This document shows, one piece after another, positions 1 through 9,689 of a DNA stretch of 64,000 nt (within the stretch, counting starts at the first letter, position 1; the number at the start of each line of letters is the position of its first letter). Position numbers and translations under genes: made by a program. The notes under the pieces were generated by a model. It was not told where the DNA came from and searched no databases. It worked only from the letters and a program-made list of their open reading frames with translations. The stretch is from NCBI GenBank assembly GCA_035546335.1, contig DATKDP010000005.1, positions 1 to 64,000 on the forward strand. Reading direction: 5' to 3'. This DNA is from DATKDP01 sp035546335. Lineage in GTDB: Bacteria > Acidobacteriota > Thermoanaerobaculia > Gp7-AA8.

Positions 1-88
1 CACCCTTCACCCTTCACCCTTCACTCTTCACCCTTCACCCTTCACCCTTCACTCTTCACCCTTCACTCTTCACTCTTCACCCTTCATT
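1..88. repeat. Heptanucleotide tandem array (CACCCTT)
   Basis: About twelve head-to-tail 7-bp units of CACCCTT, with some CACTCTT variants, run from the window edge to the base before the rsgA stop codon. This matches the pyrimidine-rich right arm of the inverted heptamer arrays found elsewhere in the window; any purine-rich left arm would lie upstream of base 1. There are no variable spacers, so it is not CRISPR. Confidence 0.9.
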
Positions 89-1144
89 TCACTCCGCAAG
101 CCGTTCGTACATGGCATAGCGATCGGGAACGATCTCTTCACGTTCGACGGCGGCCTTGACCGCGCATTCCGGCTCGTGCAGGTGCGAGCAGTCGGAGAAG
201 CGGCAGGCGGCTGCGAACGGCTCGAATTCGGGGAAGTACCAGCGAAGGTGTTCCCGATCGATGTCCCAGAGCCCGAGCTCGCGGATTCCAGGAGTGTCGA
301 TCAGACGCGTCTCGTCGTCGAGCTGATACATCATCGAGGCGCTGGTCGTGTGTTTGCCTCTGCCGTATTTCTCCTGAACCTCTCCGACGCGGATGGAGAG
401 ACCCGGGTGCAGGGCATTCACCAGCGACGACTTTCCCACCCCGCTGTGACCGACGAGGGCGCACACCTTCCCGCGCAGAAGAGACTTCAGCCGCTCGATC
501 CCCTCGCCCGTCATCGTCGAGCAGTAGACGATCGGAACCGCGAGGCGCTCGTATGCCGCCAATTCCTCCTCGACATCACAACGCTCCTCGTCGTCCAGGA
601 CGTCGATCTTGTTGACGCAGATGAGCGGCTCGGCGCCTCCGTGCCGTATGGCGATCAGAAAACGATCGATGAGCCCGGTGCGCAGCGGCGGTGATCGGGT
701 CGAGGCGACATGGACCACGAGATCGATGTTCGCGGCGAAGACGCGCTCGAGGCGAGGGTTGTGAACGTCGGGGCGCGACAGCGAGGTGCGCCGCTCGAGC
801 CGCTCGCCGATCCACTTCGTTCCGTCGCTCCGCTCGCGGATCGTGATCAGATCGCCCACCACGACCGCAAGCTGCGCAGGACGGTGAATCTCCAGAGTCG
901 ACTCGCCGACGAGAACCGTCGCTCGCTTCCGGCCGGCGGCCAGAACGATCGCTTCGTCCGCCGGGCGTGACGCTTCGTCGCTCCCGCTCTCGGTCAACTC
1001 CTCCTCAGTGCGGCGACGCGGCCGGCGCCCTTCGTCTCTTGCCGGCATGTCATCGTCTTCCGGCTCGAGCTCGTTCTCGATCAGGATCTTCTGCTGCGCC
1101 AGCATCCGCTGGTGCTTTTTCCGCTTCGACTTCTCCTTCAGCAT
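89..1144 (-). CDS. rsgA: Ribosome small-subunit-dependent GTPase RsgA
   Basis: 351 residues. RsgA is a circularly permuted GTPase that acts late in 30S subunit maturation in the cytoplasm. The permuted motif order is visible: the G4 motif NKID (about residue 178) comes before the P-loop GHSGVGKSSL (about 234) and the G3 motif DTPG (about 285). The C-terminal zinc domain has the expected Cys/His spacing, CRFSDCSHLHEPEC. Residues 1-65 are a charged Lys/Arg/Glu-rich extension longer than in many RsgA proteins, followed by the OB-fold region. The ATG at 1144 keeps the basic N-terminus. The stop codon abuts the heptamer array at 1-88, and the gene is divergent from the peptidase gene at 1454. Confidence 0.93.
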   Translation of the reverse strand: MLKEKSKRKKHQRMLAQQKILIENELEPEDDDMPARDEGRRPRRRTEEELTESGSDEASRPADEAIVLAAGRKRATVLVGESTLEIHRPAQLAVVVGDLITIRERSDGTKWIGERLERRTSLSRPDVHNPRLERVFAANIDLVVHVASTRSPPLRTGLIDRFLIAIRHGGAEPLICVNKIDVLDDEERCDVEEELAAYERLAVPIVYCSTMTGEGIERLKSLLRGKVCALVGHSGVGKSSLVNALHPGLSIRVGEVQEKYGRGKHTTSASMMYQLDDETRLIDTPGIRELGLWDIDREHLRWYFPEFEPFAAACRFSDCSHLHEPECAVKAAVEREEIVPDRYAMYERLAE

Positions 1145-1171
1145 CGCTGACCGTTATAACAAATGGAGACG

Positions 1172-1415
1172 GAAGGCAGAAGACGGAGGGTAGAGGGCAG
1201 AAGGCAGAGGGCAGAGGGCAGAGGGCAGAGGGCACATGGCAGATAGCACATGGCAGGTGGCAGATAGCAGAGGGCAGATGGGCGGATAGCAGATAGCAAA
1301 TGGCGGATAGCAAGGTGGTCGTCAAAGGGGGCGGTGGGCGAGGGACCCTGTCTTCCTTCTGCCTTCTGCCTTCTGCCTTCTGCTATCTGCCATCTGCTAT
1401 CTGCTATCTGCTATC
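1172..1415. repeat. Inverted pair of heptanucleotide arrays
   Basis: A purine-rich arm (about 1172-1312; units such as GCAGAGG and GCAGATA) and a pyrimidine-rich arm (about 1351-1415; units CTTCTGC, TATCTGC) are roughly reverse complements, separated by about 40 bp. They could form a long imperfect hairpin. The pair fills the gap between rsgA and the divergent peptidase gene, so it lies in the 5' region of both; most other arrays in the window lie at 3' ends. Confidence 0.85.
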
Positions 1416-1453
1416 GATTCTTTCTTCCGCCTTCCCTTTGATACTCTCCCTCC

Positions 1454-3250
1454 ATGAAATCGACTCGAATCTCCACCCTCGCCCTCTTCCTGCTCACCCC
1501 GACCGTCACAGCCCAGACCCAGCCGCTCCCCGCGGGATACTGGTCCGAGGCGAGGAGCGGCGCGATCCTCGAGAATACCGAGACGATCCGCCTCGCTCCC
1601 GATCTGTCGGGACTGACAGCCGAGCAGATCGCCGCGGTGAACGACCTTCTCGCAGCCGGAGCGATCTTCCAGGATCTCTACGAAGAGGCGCGCCACCATC
1701 AGGCGATACCGGCACGTGAAGCACTCGACGTACTCGCACGGCAGCGCGGCAAGGAGAAGGCGACCGAAAATCTCCGGCTTCTCTACCGGCTCAACCAGGG
1801 ACCGATCGCGACGACGCTGGACAACAAACGCGAGGCATTCCTCCCGGTCGATCCTCAGGTCTCCGGAAAGAACGTCTATCCGTGGGGGATCACCCGCGAG
1901 GAGATCGAGCGCCATCTGGCCGCGAGCCCGGACAAACGCAACGACCTGCTCGGCGAACGAACGATGGTCCGCCGCGCGACGCGCGAGAATCTGCGTCGCG
2001 ACCTCGACACGCTCGCGCGCCATTCAGTCCTCGACACGCTTCACCCTGCCCTCGGCGCGATGCTTCGCAAGCTGGCCGAGGCACCCGAAGCAGCCGTCCT
2101 GTATGCCGTTCCGTACTCGGTTGCCTGGGGCGATCAACTGATCAGAGCGCACGGCCTGATCAGGAACGCCGCGCGCCGGATGGAAGCGAGCGATCCGGAG
2201 CTCGCGCGTTACCTGCACAATCGTGCGCGCGACCTGCTGAGCAACGACTATGAGAGCGGCGATGCTTCCTGGGTGACCGGCCGCTTCACGATTCTCAATG
2301 CCCAGATCGGGGCGTACGAGACCTATGACGACGCCCTCTACGGCGTGAAGGCGTTTCACGCTCTCAGCCTTCTTCTGCAGGATCAGAAGGAGACGGCCGA
2401 GCTGCGTCGAGCCATGGGAAGTCTCCAGGAGATCGAGGACGTGCTCCCCTATGATCAGCAGAAACGCGTCCGGGACGACATTTCCGTCGGCGTCTACGAC
2501 GTGATCGCCGACTTCGGTCAGGCGCGCGGCACGAACACGGCGACGATCCTGCCGAACGATCCGCTCTTTTCAGCACGATACGGCCGGACGATCCTCCTGC
2601 GCCGGAACATCATGAGGGATCCGGCGATCTTCGGACGCAATCAACGTGTGTTTCAGGCCGCAGTGAATTCTCGATTCGCTGATCACCTCACTCCCGACGG
2701 AGAGTTTCATCGCACGCTGTGGCACGAGATCGGACACTACCTCGGCGTCGCGGTCGACAAGAAGGGTCGGACGCTCGACGTCGCACTCGAAGACAACGCC
2801 GACTCGGTCGAAGAAATGAAGGCCGACCTCGTATCGCTCTTCGCCACGACGCTGCTCCGGCGCAAGAACGTCATCGATGATTCGCGCCTTCGCTCCGTTC
2901 GCGCGGGGGGGATCCGTCGCACCCTGCAGGACAACCGCCCGCGCACGGATCAGCCCTACCAGAGGATGCAGCTGGCCCAATTCAACTTCTTTCTCGAGAA
3001 CGGCCTCCTGACATTCGATCCGAAAACGACGAGCCTCGTGATCCATGACGACCGCTATCACGAGGTCGTGACTGCTCTGCTGCGTCAGGTGCTGAATCTG
3101 CAATATCAGGGAGATCGCGACGCGGCATCCGCGTTCTTCGACCGGTGGACTCGGTGGACGCCGGAGCTGCACGAAGCACTCGCAGAGAAGATCCGCGCCG
3201 CGCAGGGCGCCCGCTTCCGAATCGTTCGCTACGCCGCCCTCGGCGAGTGA
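1454..3250 (+). CDS. Secreted zinc metallopeptidase, M49 (dipeptidyl peptidase III)-like
   Basis: 598 residues. An N-terminal signal peptide (about 1-20, ending in the TVTAQ region) predicts export. The zinc site is LWHEIGHYLG (about 424-433), followed by a Glu-rich helix EEMKADL (about 455) that would supply the third ligand, as in the gluzincin and M49 families. Overall length and placement of the HExxH-type motif fit the bacterial M49-like proteins, though classical DPP III has HExxxH, so the subfamily call is tentative. No strong Shine-Dalgarno sequence precedes the ATG; the heptamer array ends about 40 bp upstream. It is the only plus-strand gene in the first 18 kb and converges on the YbaK gene. 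Confidence 0.7.
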   Translation: MKSTRISTLALFLLTPTVTAQTQPLPAGYWSEARSGAILENTETIRLAPDLSGLTAEQIAAVNDLLAAGAIFQDLYEEARHHQAIPAREALDVLARQRGKEKATENLRLLYRLNQGPIATTLDNKREAFLPVDPQVSGKNVYPWGITREEIERHLAASPDKRNDLLGERTMVRRATRENLRRDLDTLARHSVLDTLHPALGAMLRKLAEAPEAAVLYAVPYSVAWGDQLIRAHGLIRNAARRMEASDPELARYLHNRARDLLSNDYESGDASWVTGRFTILNAQIGAYETYDDALYGVKAFHALSLLLQDQKETAELRRAMGSLQEIEDVLPYDQQKRVRDDISVGVYDVIADFGQARGTNTATILPNDPLFSARYGRTILLRRNIMRDPAIFGRNQRVFQAAVNSRFADHLTPDGEFHRTLWHEIGHYLGVAVDKKGRTLDVALEDNADSVEEMKADLVSLFATTLLRRKNVIDDSRLRSVRAGGIRRTLQDNRPRTDQPYQRMQLAQFNFFLENGLLTFDPKTTSLVIHDDRYHEVVTALLRQVLNLQYQGDRDAASAFFDRWTRWTPELHEALAEKIRAAQGARFRIVRYAALGE

Positions 3251-3286
3251 GCCAAAGAGCACGCGCTTCGAATGACGTCTTCGTTC

Positions 3287-3784
3287 TCAGGTTGTCTTTT
3301 CCATCGCGAGCCCTTCCACCACCTGAAGATTCGAAAGTCGCAACAGATCCGACGGCGGCATCCTGATCTTCCAGTTGCGACTTCCGCCGCCGAGGATCAA
3401 GGACTCGCGGCGCATGACGGCACTGTCGAGGTAGACAGGGAGAGCTTCCGGCAATCCGAAGACCGTCACCCCTCCGATCGTCATCCCTGTCAGCGCTTCG
3501 GTCTCCTCGGCAGTCGCGAACGAGAGGCGCTTGATTCCCATCAGCCTCGAGACAGTGTGATTGACGTCGAGTCGCGTATCCCCGAGAACGACACATGCAG
3601 AATACTGCTTCGGCTCTTTTCTGCTCGCGACGATGATCGTGTTCGCACAGTCCGCCAGCGGATATCCGTAGTGCGCGCAGAACGCTGCCGTATCGGCAAG
3701 GGCCGGATCGCAGTCGATCCGCTGCCAGGCGACACCAAGCTCCTCCAGCTTCGCCGTGACCTGCTGGTCGATCATTCGGGCCAT
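3287..3784 (-). CDS. YbaK/EbsC-type aminoacyl-tRNA deacylase
   Basis: 165 residues from the ATG at 3784; a GTG at 3793 would add three residues. The YbaK/ProX family hydrolyses mischarged aminoacyl-tRNAs such as Cys-tRNA(Pro). Family features visible are the central AFCAHYGYPLADCANTIIV segment, a strand-Lys region around RLDVNH, and the C-terminal FGLPEALPVYLD and GGGSRNWKI segments. The protein is cytoplasmic with no signal peptide. The exact substrate cannot be told from the sequence. It sits between the convergent peptidase gene and the fibre operon and has no coupling to either. Confidence 0.8.
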   Translation of the reverse strand: MARMIDQQVTAKLEELGVAWQRIDCDPALADTAAFCAHYGYPLADCANTIIVASRKEPKQYSACVVLGDTRLDVNHTVSRLMGIKRLSFATAEETEALTGMTIGGVTVFGLPEALPVYLDSAVMRRESLILGGGSRNWKIRMPPSDLLRLSNLQVVEGLAMEKTT

Positions 3785-3827
3785 GGTACACACTTCTGGA
3801 AGGGCTGCGATCTGCTATCTGCCAGAA

Positions 3828-4334
3828 TCAGTTTGCGATCGCGGTCAGATGGATGGTGTTGTCGATCGCGCCGGAGGGAGAGCCGTCGGGAATTGCGATC
3901 ATCAGACTCTGTCCCAACACGGAGTCGTACGCGCCGTTCTGCATCACATCGACTGCGAGACCGCTGGGGATGCTGTTGCCGTTGATCTTCCACGTTCTCC
4001 AGGCATCGGAGGAGCCGAGCTCGGCCTGGAGCCTGTAGCTCCCGCTCGTTCCCGATGTGAGCGTGGCCTTGACTGCAAACTGCGTCGTGAGACTCCACGA
4101 ACCGTTCGAGGTGCTGATCGTCGCGCCGGAGGGGGCGACGGCATGCCGGCTCAGGAAACCGAAGTCGACCGATCCGCTCTCGGTTCCGCTCCCGCTCAAT
4201 GTGATGCCTCCGGGATCCTGCTGCAGCGACAGCGTCAGGGTCTGCCCCGCTGCCGAGCTCGCAAACCAGGCTGCGACGCAAAAAAACACGATGCGCACTG
4301 CCCACAGCGATCGAAGCCGAGCGTTCCTCTTCAC
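3828..4334 (-). CDS. Secreted pilin-like subunit, last gene of the fibre operon
   Basis: 168 residues, GTG start overlapping the upstream stop by 4 bp (GTGA). A signal peptide spans about residues 1-30 (cleavage near SSAAGQ). The mature chain is short, Ser/Thr/Gly-rich and beta-rich, ending in a hydrophobic-alternating strand (TIHLTAIAN), as in fimbrial subunits and spore-coat-U-like proteins. It has the same general build as the subunit at 9690-10250 but is not a close copy. Its position after two chaperone-like genes and an outer-membrane channel-like gene suggests it is a minor or tip subunit. That function is inferred from context; I recognise no named family with confidence. Confidence 0.6.
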   Translation of the reverse strand: MKRNARLRSLWAVRIVFFCVAAWFASSAAGQTLTLSLQQDPGGITLSGSGTESGSVDFGFLSRHAVAPSGATISTSNGSWSLTTQFAVKATLTSGTSGSYRLQAELGSSDAWRTWKINGNSIPSGLAVDVMQNGAYDSVLGQSLMIAIPDGSPSGAIDNTIHLTAIAN

Positions 4335-5146
4335 TTCGGCTCCCCCAACTGCATGCTCGCCTCGCGCACCACGAGACGCTCGTCGCTGGCGAAGGTAGAG
4401 ATCGCGCGATACCGTCCCGGCGGGAGGGCGCGAGGCGATTCCGCTTCAAGATTCGTGGTCTCACCGGGAAGCAGTCGCGTCGGCGGAAGATGAACCAATG
4501 TGTGCAGCTCGCCCCCCTCACCAACCAGTGCGAACGTACCCTTCGCGATCAGTAGTTCGCTCCCCCGATTCGTCAACGTCTGTACCAGCGAGATTCGGCT
4601 TCCCTCCTCACGCAACAGCACCGGCCCGCTGAAGAGATCGGGCTTCCCGGAAAGTCGGAGCGTCACCAGTGCGCCGATGTTCAGCGAGATCGCCGGCCCC
4701 CGCGCGCTGGCATCATTGGTCCGTGATCGAAAGAAAATCGCGACGGCGCGAATCGCGGTTTCGTGAGGGATGGTGATCAGGACTGAGACTCTTCCGCTCT
4801 GCCCAGGCTGGAGCACGAGAGCCGCGGGATCGACGACCACCGTTGCCGCAATGCTCCCCCGGCTCTCTCCTGCCGGCCGGAACAATCGCTTTCCTCCGTG
4901 GACGAGCACGTCTTCCACCACCACATTGAACTGGAGCTCGAAGGGTGTGCCGTTGCGGACCGATATCTCCCGCAGAAAGGAAGTTCCAGCGCCGGCATCC
5001 AGCTCGACAACCGCCGGCTCGATAGAGACGGATGGGGTGCGTATGATCGAGGACGGATGTGCAACGGGGTCCACCGCCGGGCGAGCCTCCGCCGACACGA
5101 ATGCGAGCGATCCTGTCAGGAGAACAGCGGCGAGGCCTTCCCTCAT
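4331..5146 (-). CDS. Periplasmic chaperone-like two-Ig-domain protein (downstream copy)
   Basis: 271 residues with an N-terminal signal peptide (about 1-22). The first half follows the PapD-type pattern: a strand with SIEPAVVELDAG, then REISVRNGTPFELQFNV, then VLQPGQSGRVSVLITIP. The second half is another beta-sandwich (LVQTLTNRGSELLIAKGTF, LLPGETTNLEAESP, LPPGRYRA). The protein at 8748-9545 has the same order of strands and the same closing LPPG-S/R-YRA segment, so the operon carries two paralogues. Start and stop codons overlap both neighbours by 4 bp, implying translational coupling. Likely role: periplasmic chaperone for the secreted subunits, inferred from fold pattern and context. Confidence 0.6.
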   Translation of the reverse strand: MREGLAAVLLTGSLAFVSAEARPAVDPVAHPSSIIRTPSVSIEPAVVELDAGAGTSFLREISVRNGTPFELQFNVVVEDVLVHGGKRLFRPAGESRGSIAATVVVDPAALVLQPGQSGRVSVLITIPHETAIRAVAIFFRSRTNDASARGPAISLNIGALVTLRLSGKPDLFSGPVLLREEGSRISLVQTLTNRGSELLIAKGTFALVGEGGELHTLVHLPPTRLLPGETTNLEAESPRALPPGRYRAISTFASDERLVVREASMQLGEPK

Positions 5147-8100
5147 GGTCTCACCAATCCTGCGACGGTCGCCACGCGCTCCGCGAACGGTGAGCTCGAC
5201 TCGATCACGAAAAGCGTACGGATACCGCGCTTCTCCAGCTCCCGCTGCGCGACTCCGACGGCCTGATCGGACGCGAACGGTCCGATGAGCACTTCGAAGA
5301 AGGTCCCCGAATTCCTGATCACCGCCTGCAGCCCCTGACTCTCGGCGATCTTCACCGTCGCCGCGGCACTCGACACGTTGCGATGCGATCCGCTCTGAAG
5401 CATTCGAATAGGCTCGGGGCGTCTCGCGCGCGTCGGAGCGGCATGCGAAGCCGCGGGAAAATCGTTCCTTTGCGCGACCGCGGGCGCCGCTTCACTCTTC
5501 TGCGCGGAGGCTGTCGGTGCCTTCTGCATCGCGTGGGAGGCAGCGGGAGTCGCTGGAGATTCGGACCGGACCGGTTCCTTTTCCGGTGCAATGCGCGACG
5601 GTGCCGGCTTCTCGGCAGTCACCGCCGGCGAGACGATGATTCCCGCGGACGTGGTCTCACTGTTCGATGCAACGGACCCACCGTTCGGTGCCTGGAGAGA
5701 CGGTGCGATGTCCTGCTTCGCGGCAATGACCTCATCGGTTCGCGAGGTCTGTGAAACGGCCGGCGCCGACGCGATCAGACTGGCAGGTGCTGCAATCACC
5801 GTCGTTTCGAGCCCAGCCCGCCGGAGGCGCTTCGCCGCGGCGTCCGCTTCGGCACGACTCGCAAAGGGGGCCGTGACGACTCGATGAAGGCTTCGCTGCC
5901 TGTCGATCGAAGCGGTGAGGCTTTCCCGAGCGGCAGTCTCCACAGCGCGGAGCGCATTTGTTTCCTGGCGATAGACGCCGAGCTGCACGGCGAAAAGATC
6001 ACCGGACTCCGCGCGCGTTTTCTTCGCCGGCATCGATCCCGAGCCGGGTGCATCATCCGCGGCCACCTGCCGGACGATCTCACGCCGACTCGGCGCTACG
6101 CTATCCGCTCGACGCCGCCCCTTCGCCGGCCTGCTCGCCGCGGTGAGGAGTCCTTCATCGACCAGAAGATCGATGCTCCTCATTGCCGCGGGACCCTTCG
6201 GCACGGCGATCGATCGCCGGTTGGCCATCGCGCCATGTTCCGCAACGACCGTGTAGCGACCGGGTGCAACGTCGCGGAACAGATAACGACCCTCGGCGTC
6301 GGTCGTCATCGAGCGGCCGTCCTCCTCGAGACGAACCACCGCTCCGCTCAAGGCAGTCCTGGTCGAGCCTGCTCCCCCTCTCTCTACCGTGCCGCCGATG
6401 CTTCGGATCGCCGGGATCACGAAGTTCGCTTCCGAGGGCTGGCCATCGGCGATGGTGACCTCTTTCGGCTCGATGCCGAGGAGCGAATAGCCCGATGGTA
6501 CCGACGCACGCTCCACCGAAACGAGATAAGCACCCGGCCGTGGCACATCGATCGAGTAGCGTCCGCCGCGCACTACGACGTTCTTCGAAACACCCGCGCC
6601 ATCGATGGACACGGTGACGCCGTCGATCGCGATCTTCTGATCCGATTCAATGACTCCGAAGAGACGGCCCGCGATCGATGCAATTCCGAAGTTGACCGTC
6701 TCACCGATCTCCGTCTGAGCCGGCGACGGCGTCGTGAACTTGAATGGCTTGTCGGAGAGGTAGATCGCCTGCACCTTGTGGACGCCCTCCGGCACGCGTC
6801 GGAACTCGAAAAACCCTCGGGCATCGGTCCGGACGCGCTGCTCGTCGTCGAGCACGACCTCGATTCCCGGCAGCACCGTCATTCCCGGCTGGAATCGTCC
6901 GGTCGATTCCTCATCGAGAAAGACGTAGCCGGAGATCTCGCCTCGCCGGCGGAACAGAGACAGACCGTTCCCGCCGGAATCGTCGAAACGCTTGCGAATC
7001 CCGAGATGCCAGCCGCCCGCGGAAGACCAGTCATCGGCTCCTGACCGTGTGAACGAGCGCGAGTAGCCCGTCTCCAGATCGAGCGACGCTCCGAGGTGGT
7101 GCGAAAAGCTGACGAAAGCGACGCCGGCTTCGCGCGTTCGGGAGATGCCTTCATCACGGCGGTAGTTGGTGGTCAGCCGGAACGAGCTCGCCCCCCGCTC
7201 CATCCACGCCAGCGTGCCGCCTGCGCGATAGCTCACGGGTGAGAGATTGAAGGTGACCCCTTCGATGAAGCCGAGCTCCGCCAGCGCGGGGTTCTCGCGC
7301 AACACCCGGCTCAGCTCGAAGGGGGAAGCGACGATGATTCCGAGCTCGGCCAGCAGAAGGGCGAGACCGGGCTGCTCGCGAAAGATCACGGCGAGAGTCG
7401 GAGCGTTCGTCTCGCGCTCGGCCCACAGCGTGGCGCGCGCGCCCGCCATTCTCCCGTATCCCGAGAACCGTACGAGATGACCACCTTCATTGCTGTGGCT
7501 GTTCTCGATGTAGCGGTATTCAGCAGCGCCCCCGGCCGAGGGCCTTCGATAGCTGATCGTGAAGGGAATCTCGAACTGCTCGATCTCGGGGCCAGAGCCC
7601 GGCTGGAGAAGAGCGTAACGGCCTCCGCTGCCGAATCCCCAGCGACTGTTCGGCCTGTAGGCGAACGTTAGGCCCGAGCTCGTCGAAGTTTGCTCGTAGC
7701 CGGAGATCGAGAAATCCTGAAAGGTGACGTTCGCGGTCGCGTCGAGCGAGTGGAGAATGACGTGTCGCCACGATGCATCTCCGAAGGATCCCGACACCTC
7801 GCGGCGCAGACCGGCGAGCTCGGCCGGCCGATAGCGGAAATCGAGGCGTGCCTGATCGCGATCGGTCCGATAGTCCGATCTCAAAGCGAATCCGGTCTCC
7901 AGCTCCCCTGTCTCGTCGAGCCGGCTCACCGCCGCCTCGGCGGCAAGCGTCAGCTCGCTCCCTCGGTCGTACTTGTACTCGAGGGATCCGATCGTGCCGC
8001 TGCGATCGGCTGCGCCAGCCTCTCCGTCGAAGCGATAGAGGTGCGGTGTCACGGTCGAACGATCCGTGAGCCGTGCATCGTAGCTGAGTCCGATCACGCG

Positions 8101-8751
8101 CTCCCGCTCATCCTTCGGCAGAAACGTCTGCCCGAGGAGCGAATAGAACGAGTAGCCGGCATGAGCGCGGAAGCCGGCCGCATCGAGATGGACCCCTCGC
8201 ACGAGCCGCCGATCCATCGTGAGGACTGATTCCGATACCCACGCATCGAGCAGGGTCAGAGTGTAGGAAGGCGTCTGGAACCGCCAGGTGGCCCACGGGA
8301 TGTATTGGTCCGTCGAACCGGCGTTGCTCACGGCGGAATGGCGGATCTCGGCTCGCGTCTGCCGGCCGTCACGGCTCGTGGAGAAGGAAACGCGCTGGTC
8401 GAAGCGCTCGCTCCACGAATCGTAGCGGGACTCGAGGTTCAATGCGCTGCGCGAGCGCGTCGAAAGAAGCGACAGACTCTCGCGCGGCGTGACCACGACG
8501 TCGAGCGTTTCGAGTCCGGCCGGAGTGATGATCGCGACTCTGGCGACTCCTTCGCGATAGGCGACGATAGTGATCTCAGGGCGTGCGAAAGAGACGCCGG
8601 CGACATCGGGATCGAGTGAGTATGCCGCCGTGGCATTGGGGACATCGATTGAAGCACTCTTCCCGGCCTTGATCCGGATGTCGGCGTGAGCAGTCGCAGC
8701 CTCGAGTAACGCGAGGGCGAGAGCCAGCAGGAGCGCGATTCGTCGCGTCAT
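5143..8751 (-). CDS. Outer-membrane usher-like protein with pilus-secretin N-domain, barrel and two SPOR domains
   Basis: 1202 residues. Order: signal peptide (1-23); a small beta domain (about 25-90) with IRIKAGKSASIDVPNATA and a YREGVARVAI strand, like the N-domain of CpaC-type pilus secretins; about 500 residues of amphipathic beta-strands ending near GLSLFRRRGE (about 605), consistent with an outer-membrane barrel; three carboxypeptidase-regulatory/SdrD-like repeats (about 605-855, e.g. GYVFLDEESTGRF, TDARGFFEFRRVPEG); an Ala/Pro-rich linker; SPOR domain 1 (about 919-989, FAVQLGVYRQ ... VVTAPFASRAEA); a second linker; SPOR domain 2 (about 1117-1187, VLIGPFASDQA). SPOR domains bind denuded peptidoglycan glycans, so the C-terminus should face the periplasm. 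The gene overlaps both neighbouring chaperone-like genes by 4 bp. The usher role is inferred. Confidence 0.6.
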   Translation of the reverse strand: MTRRIALLLALALALLEAATAHADIRIKAGKSASIDVPNATAAYSLDPDVAGVSFARPEITIVAYREGVARVAIITPAGLETLDVVVTPRESLSLLSTRSRSALNLESRYDSWSERFDQRVSFSTSRDGRQTRAEIRHSAVSNAGSTDQYIPWATWRFQTPSYTLTLLDAWVSESVLTMDRRLVRGVHLDAAGFRAHAGYSFYSLLGQTFLPKDERERVIGLSYDARLTDRSTVTPHLYRFDGEAGAADRSGTIGSLEYKYDRGSELTLAAEAAVSRLDETGELETGFALRSDYRTDRDQARLDFRYRPAELAGLRREVSGSFGDASWRHVILHSLDATANVTFQDFSISGYEQTSTSSGLTFAYRPNSRWGFGSGGRYALLQPGSGPEIEQFEIPFTISYRRPSAGGAAEYRYIENSHSNEGGHLVRFSGYGRMAGARATLWAERETNAPTLAVIFREQPGLALLLAELGIIVASPFELSRVLRENPALAELGFIEGVTFNLSPVSYRAGGTLAWMERGASSFRLTTNYRRDEGISRTREAGVAFVSFSHHLGASLDLETGYSRSFTRSGADDWSSAGGWHLGIRKRFDDSGGNGLSLFRRRGEISGYVFLDEESTGRFQPGMTVLPGIEVVLDDEQRVRTDARGFFEFRRVPEGVHKVQAIYLSDKPFKFTTPSPAQTEIGETVNFGIASIAGRLFGVIESDQKIAIDGVTVSIDGAGVSKNVVVRGGRYSIDVPRPGAYLVSVERASVPSGYSLLGIEPKEVTIADGQPSEANFVIPAIRSIGGTVERGGAGSTRTALSGAVVRLEEDGRSMTTDAEGRYLFRDVAPGRYTVVAEHGAMANRRSIAVPKGPAAMRSIDLLVDEGLLTAASRPAKGRRRADSVAPSRREIVRQVAADDAPGSGSMPAKKTRAESGDLFAVQLGVYRQETNALRAVETAARESLTASIDRQRSLHRVVTAPFASRAEADAAAKRLRRAGLETTVIAAPASLIASAPAVSQTSRTDEVIAAKQDIAPSLQAPNGGSVASNSETTSAGIIVSPAVTAEKPAPSRIAPEKEPVRSESPATPAASHAMQKAPTASAQKSEAAPAVAQRNDFPAASHAAPTRARRPEPIRMLQSGSHRNVSSAAATVKIAESQGLQAVIRNSGTFFEVLIGPFASDQAVGVAQRELEKRGIRTLFVIESSSPFAERVATVAGLVRP

Positions 8752-9545
8752 CGGATGTCGAAGGGTGCTTCGGTCGTCAGCACCCCGTCCCTGTATTGAA
8801 GCGTCAGTAGCGCGCGATAGGACCCCGGCGGAAGTTGCTCTGGATATTCGAGCTCGAGCGTCGCACGGCGATTGGGTAGAAAGCAGGCACGCTTGATATC
8901 GAGCTTTCCGACCAGCCGGCCGGCTCCGTCGAGAATCGCGATCGCTCCCTTTGCGTAGAACGGCTCTCGTCCCACGTTGCGGAGCGGCTGTACAAACGTC
9001 AGGTTGCGCGACCGCGTCGAAGGGACGACGACGAGAGCGTGAGGCTCGACCCTCACGTCATCCGAGAGGGTGAAGGTTACGAGAGAGGCGAGGGCCATCC
9101 CCATGCCGAGCTTCCGTTTTTCCGCTCCTTCCACCGATACAAATCGAATCATCACCCCTCGAATGTCGGTCTGCACCGGCACTGAGAAGGTGACGTCGAA
9201 CTTCCCGACCGCGCCGGGCATGACATCCTGCTCGAGCGGAGAGATCGTGACCGCGGCCGCGAGGCTTCCGGGGAGCTCGCCGGCCGCAACCCATTCGGCT
9301 TTCCCGCTGCGAACGAGAAGGTCGAAGGCTTCGGCGCGCAGAGTCACGGTCGCCTGTGTGTTGTTGGCGACGCGAAACGGCTGCATGAGGCCCTGGCCCG
9401 GCTTTCCCAGCAGCTCGAGGCTCGCCGGGGTCAGCGCAAGACTCGAGCGAGCGCTTCGTGGCTTGCCGGTCTCCGCAGCACCTGCGAAGCTCATCGGAAT
9501 CAAGGCGAGCATCGTGAGAATCGGGATCAGATGTCGTTTCATCAT
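8748..9545 (-). CDS. Periplasmic chaperone-like two-Ig-domain protein (upstream copy)
   Basis: 265 residues from the ATG at 9545 (an in-frame TTG at 9557 and an ATG at 9542 also exist; GAGAG lies a few bases upstream of 9545). Signal peptide about 1-27 (ending SFAGAAE). Two beta-sandwich halves: MQPFRVANNTQATVTLRAEA and VMPGAVGKFDVTFSVP in the first, FVQPLRNVGREPFYAKGAI and LPPGSYRALLTL in the second. It is paralogous to the protein at 4331-5146. It lies just downstream of the subunit at 9690-10250 and overlaps the outer-membrane gene by 4 bp, the order expected for subunit, chaperone, usher. Chaperone function is inferred. Confidence 0.6.
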   Translation of the reverse strand: MMKRHLIPILTMLALIPMSFAGAAETGKPRSARSSLALTPASLELLGKPGQGLMQPFRVANNTQATVTLRAEAFDLLVRSGKAEWVAAGELPGSLAAAVTISPLEQDVMPGAVGKFDVTFSVPVQTDIRGVMIRFVSVEGAEKRKLGMGMALASLVTFTLSDDVRVEPHALVVVPSTRSRNLTFVQPLRNVGREPFYAKGAIAILDGAGRLVGKLDIKRACFLPNRRATLELEYPEQLPPGSYRALLTLQYRDGVLTTEAPFDIR

Positions 9546-9689
9546 TTGGTCTCTCAAGCGTTGGTTCCTTGTGGAATCCCGGATATTCGAGGCTCGGAAT
9601 CGCGACGAGTCCGAACCTCGAATCTCGGAGAATTAAACGGAGGAGGCGCCGGCCCCAGAGAGGGCCGGCGCCGAGAGTCACCGCAAGCC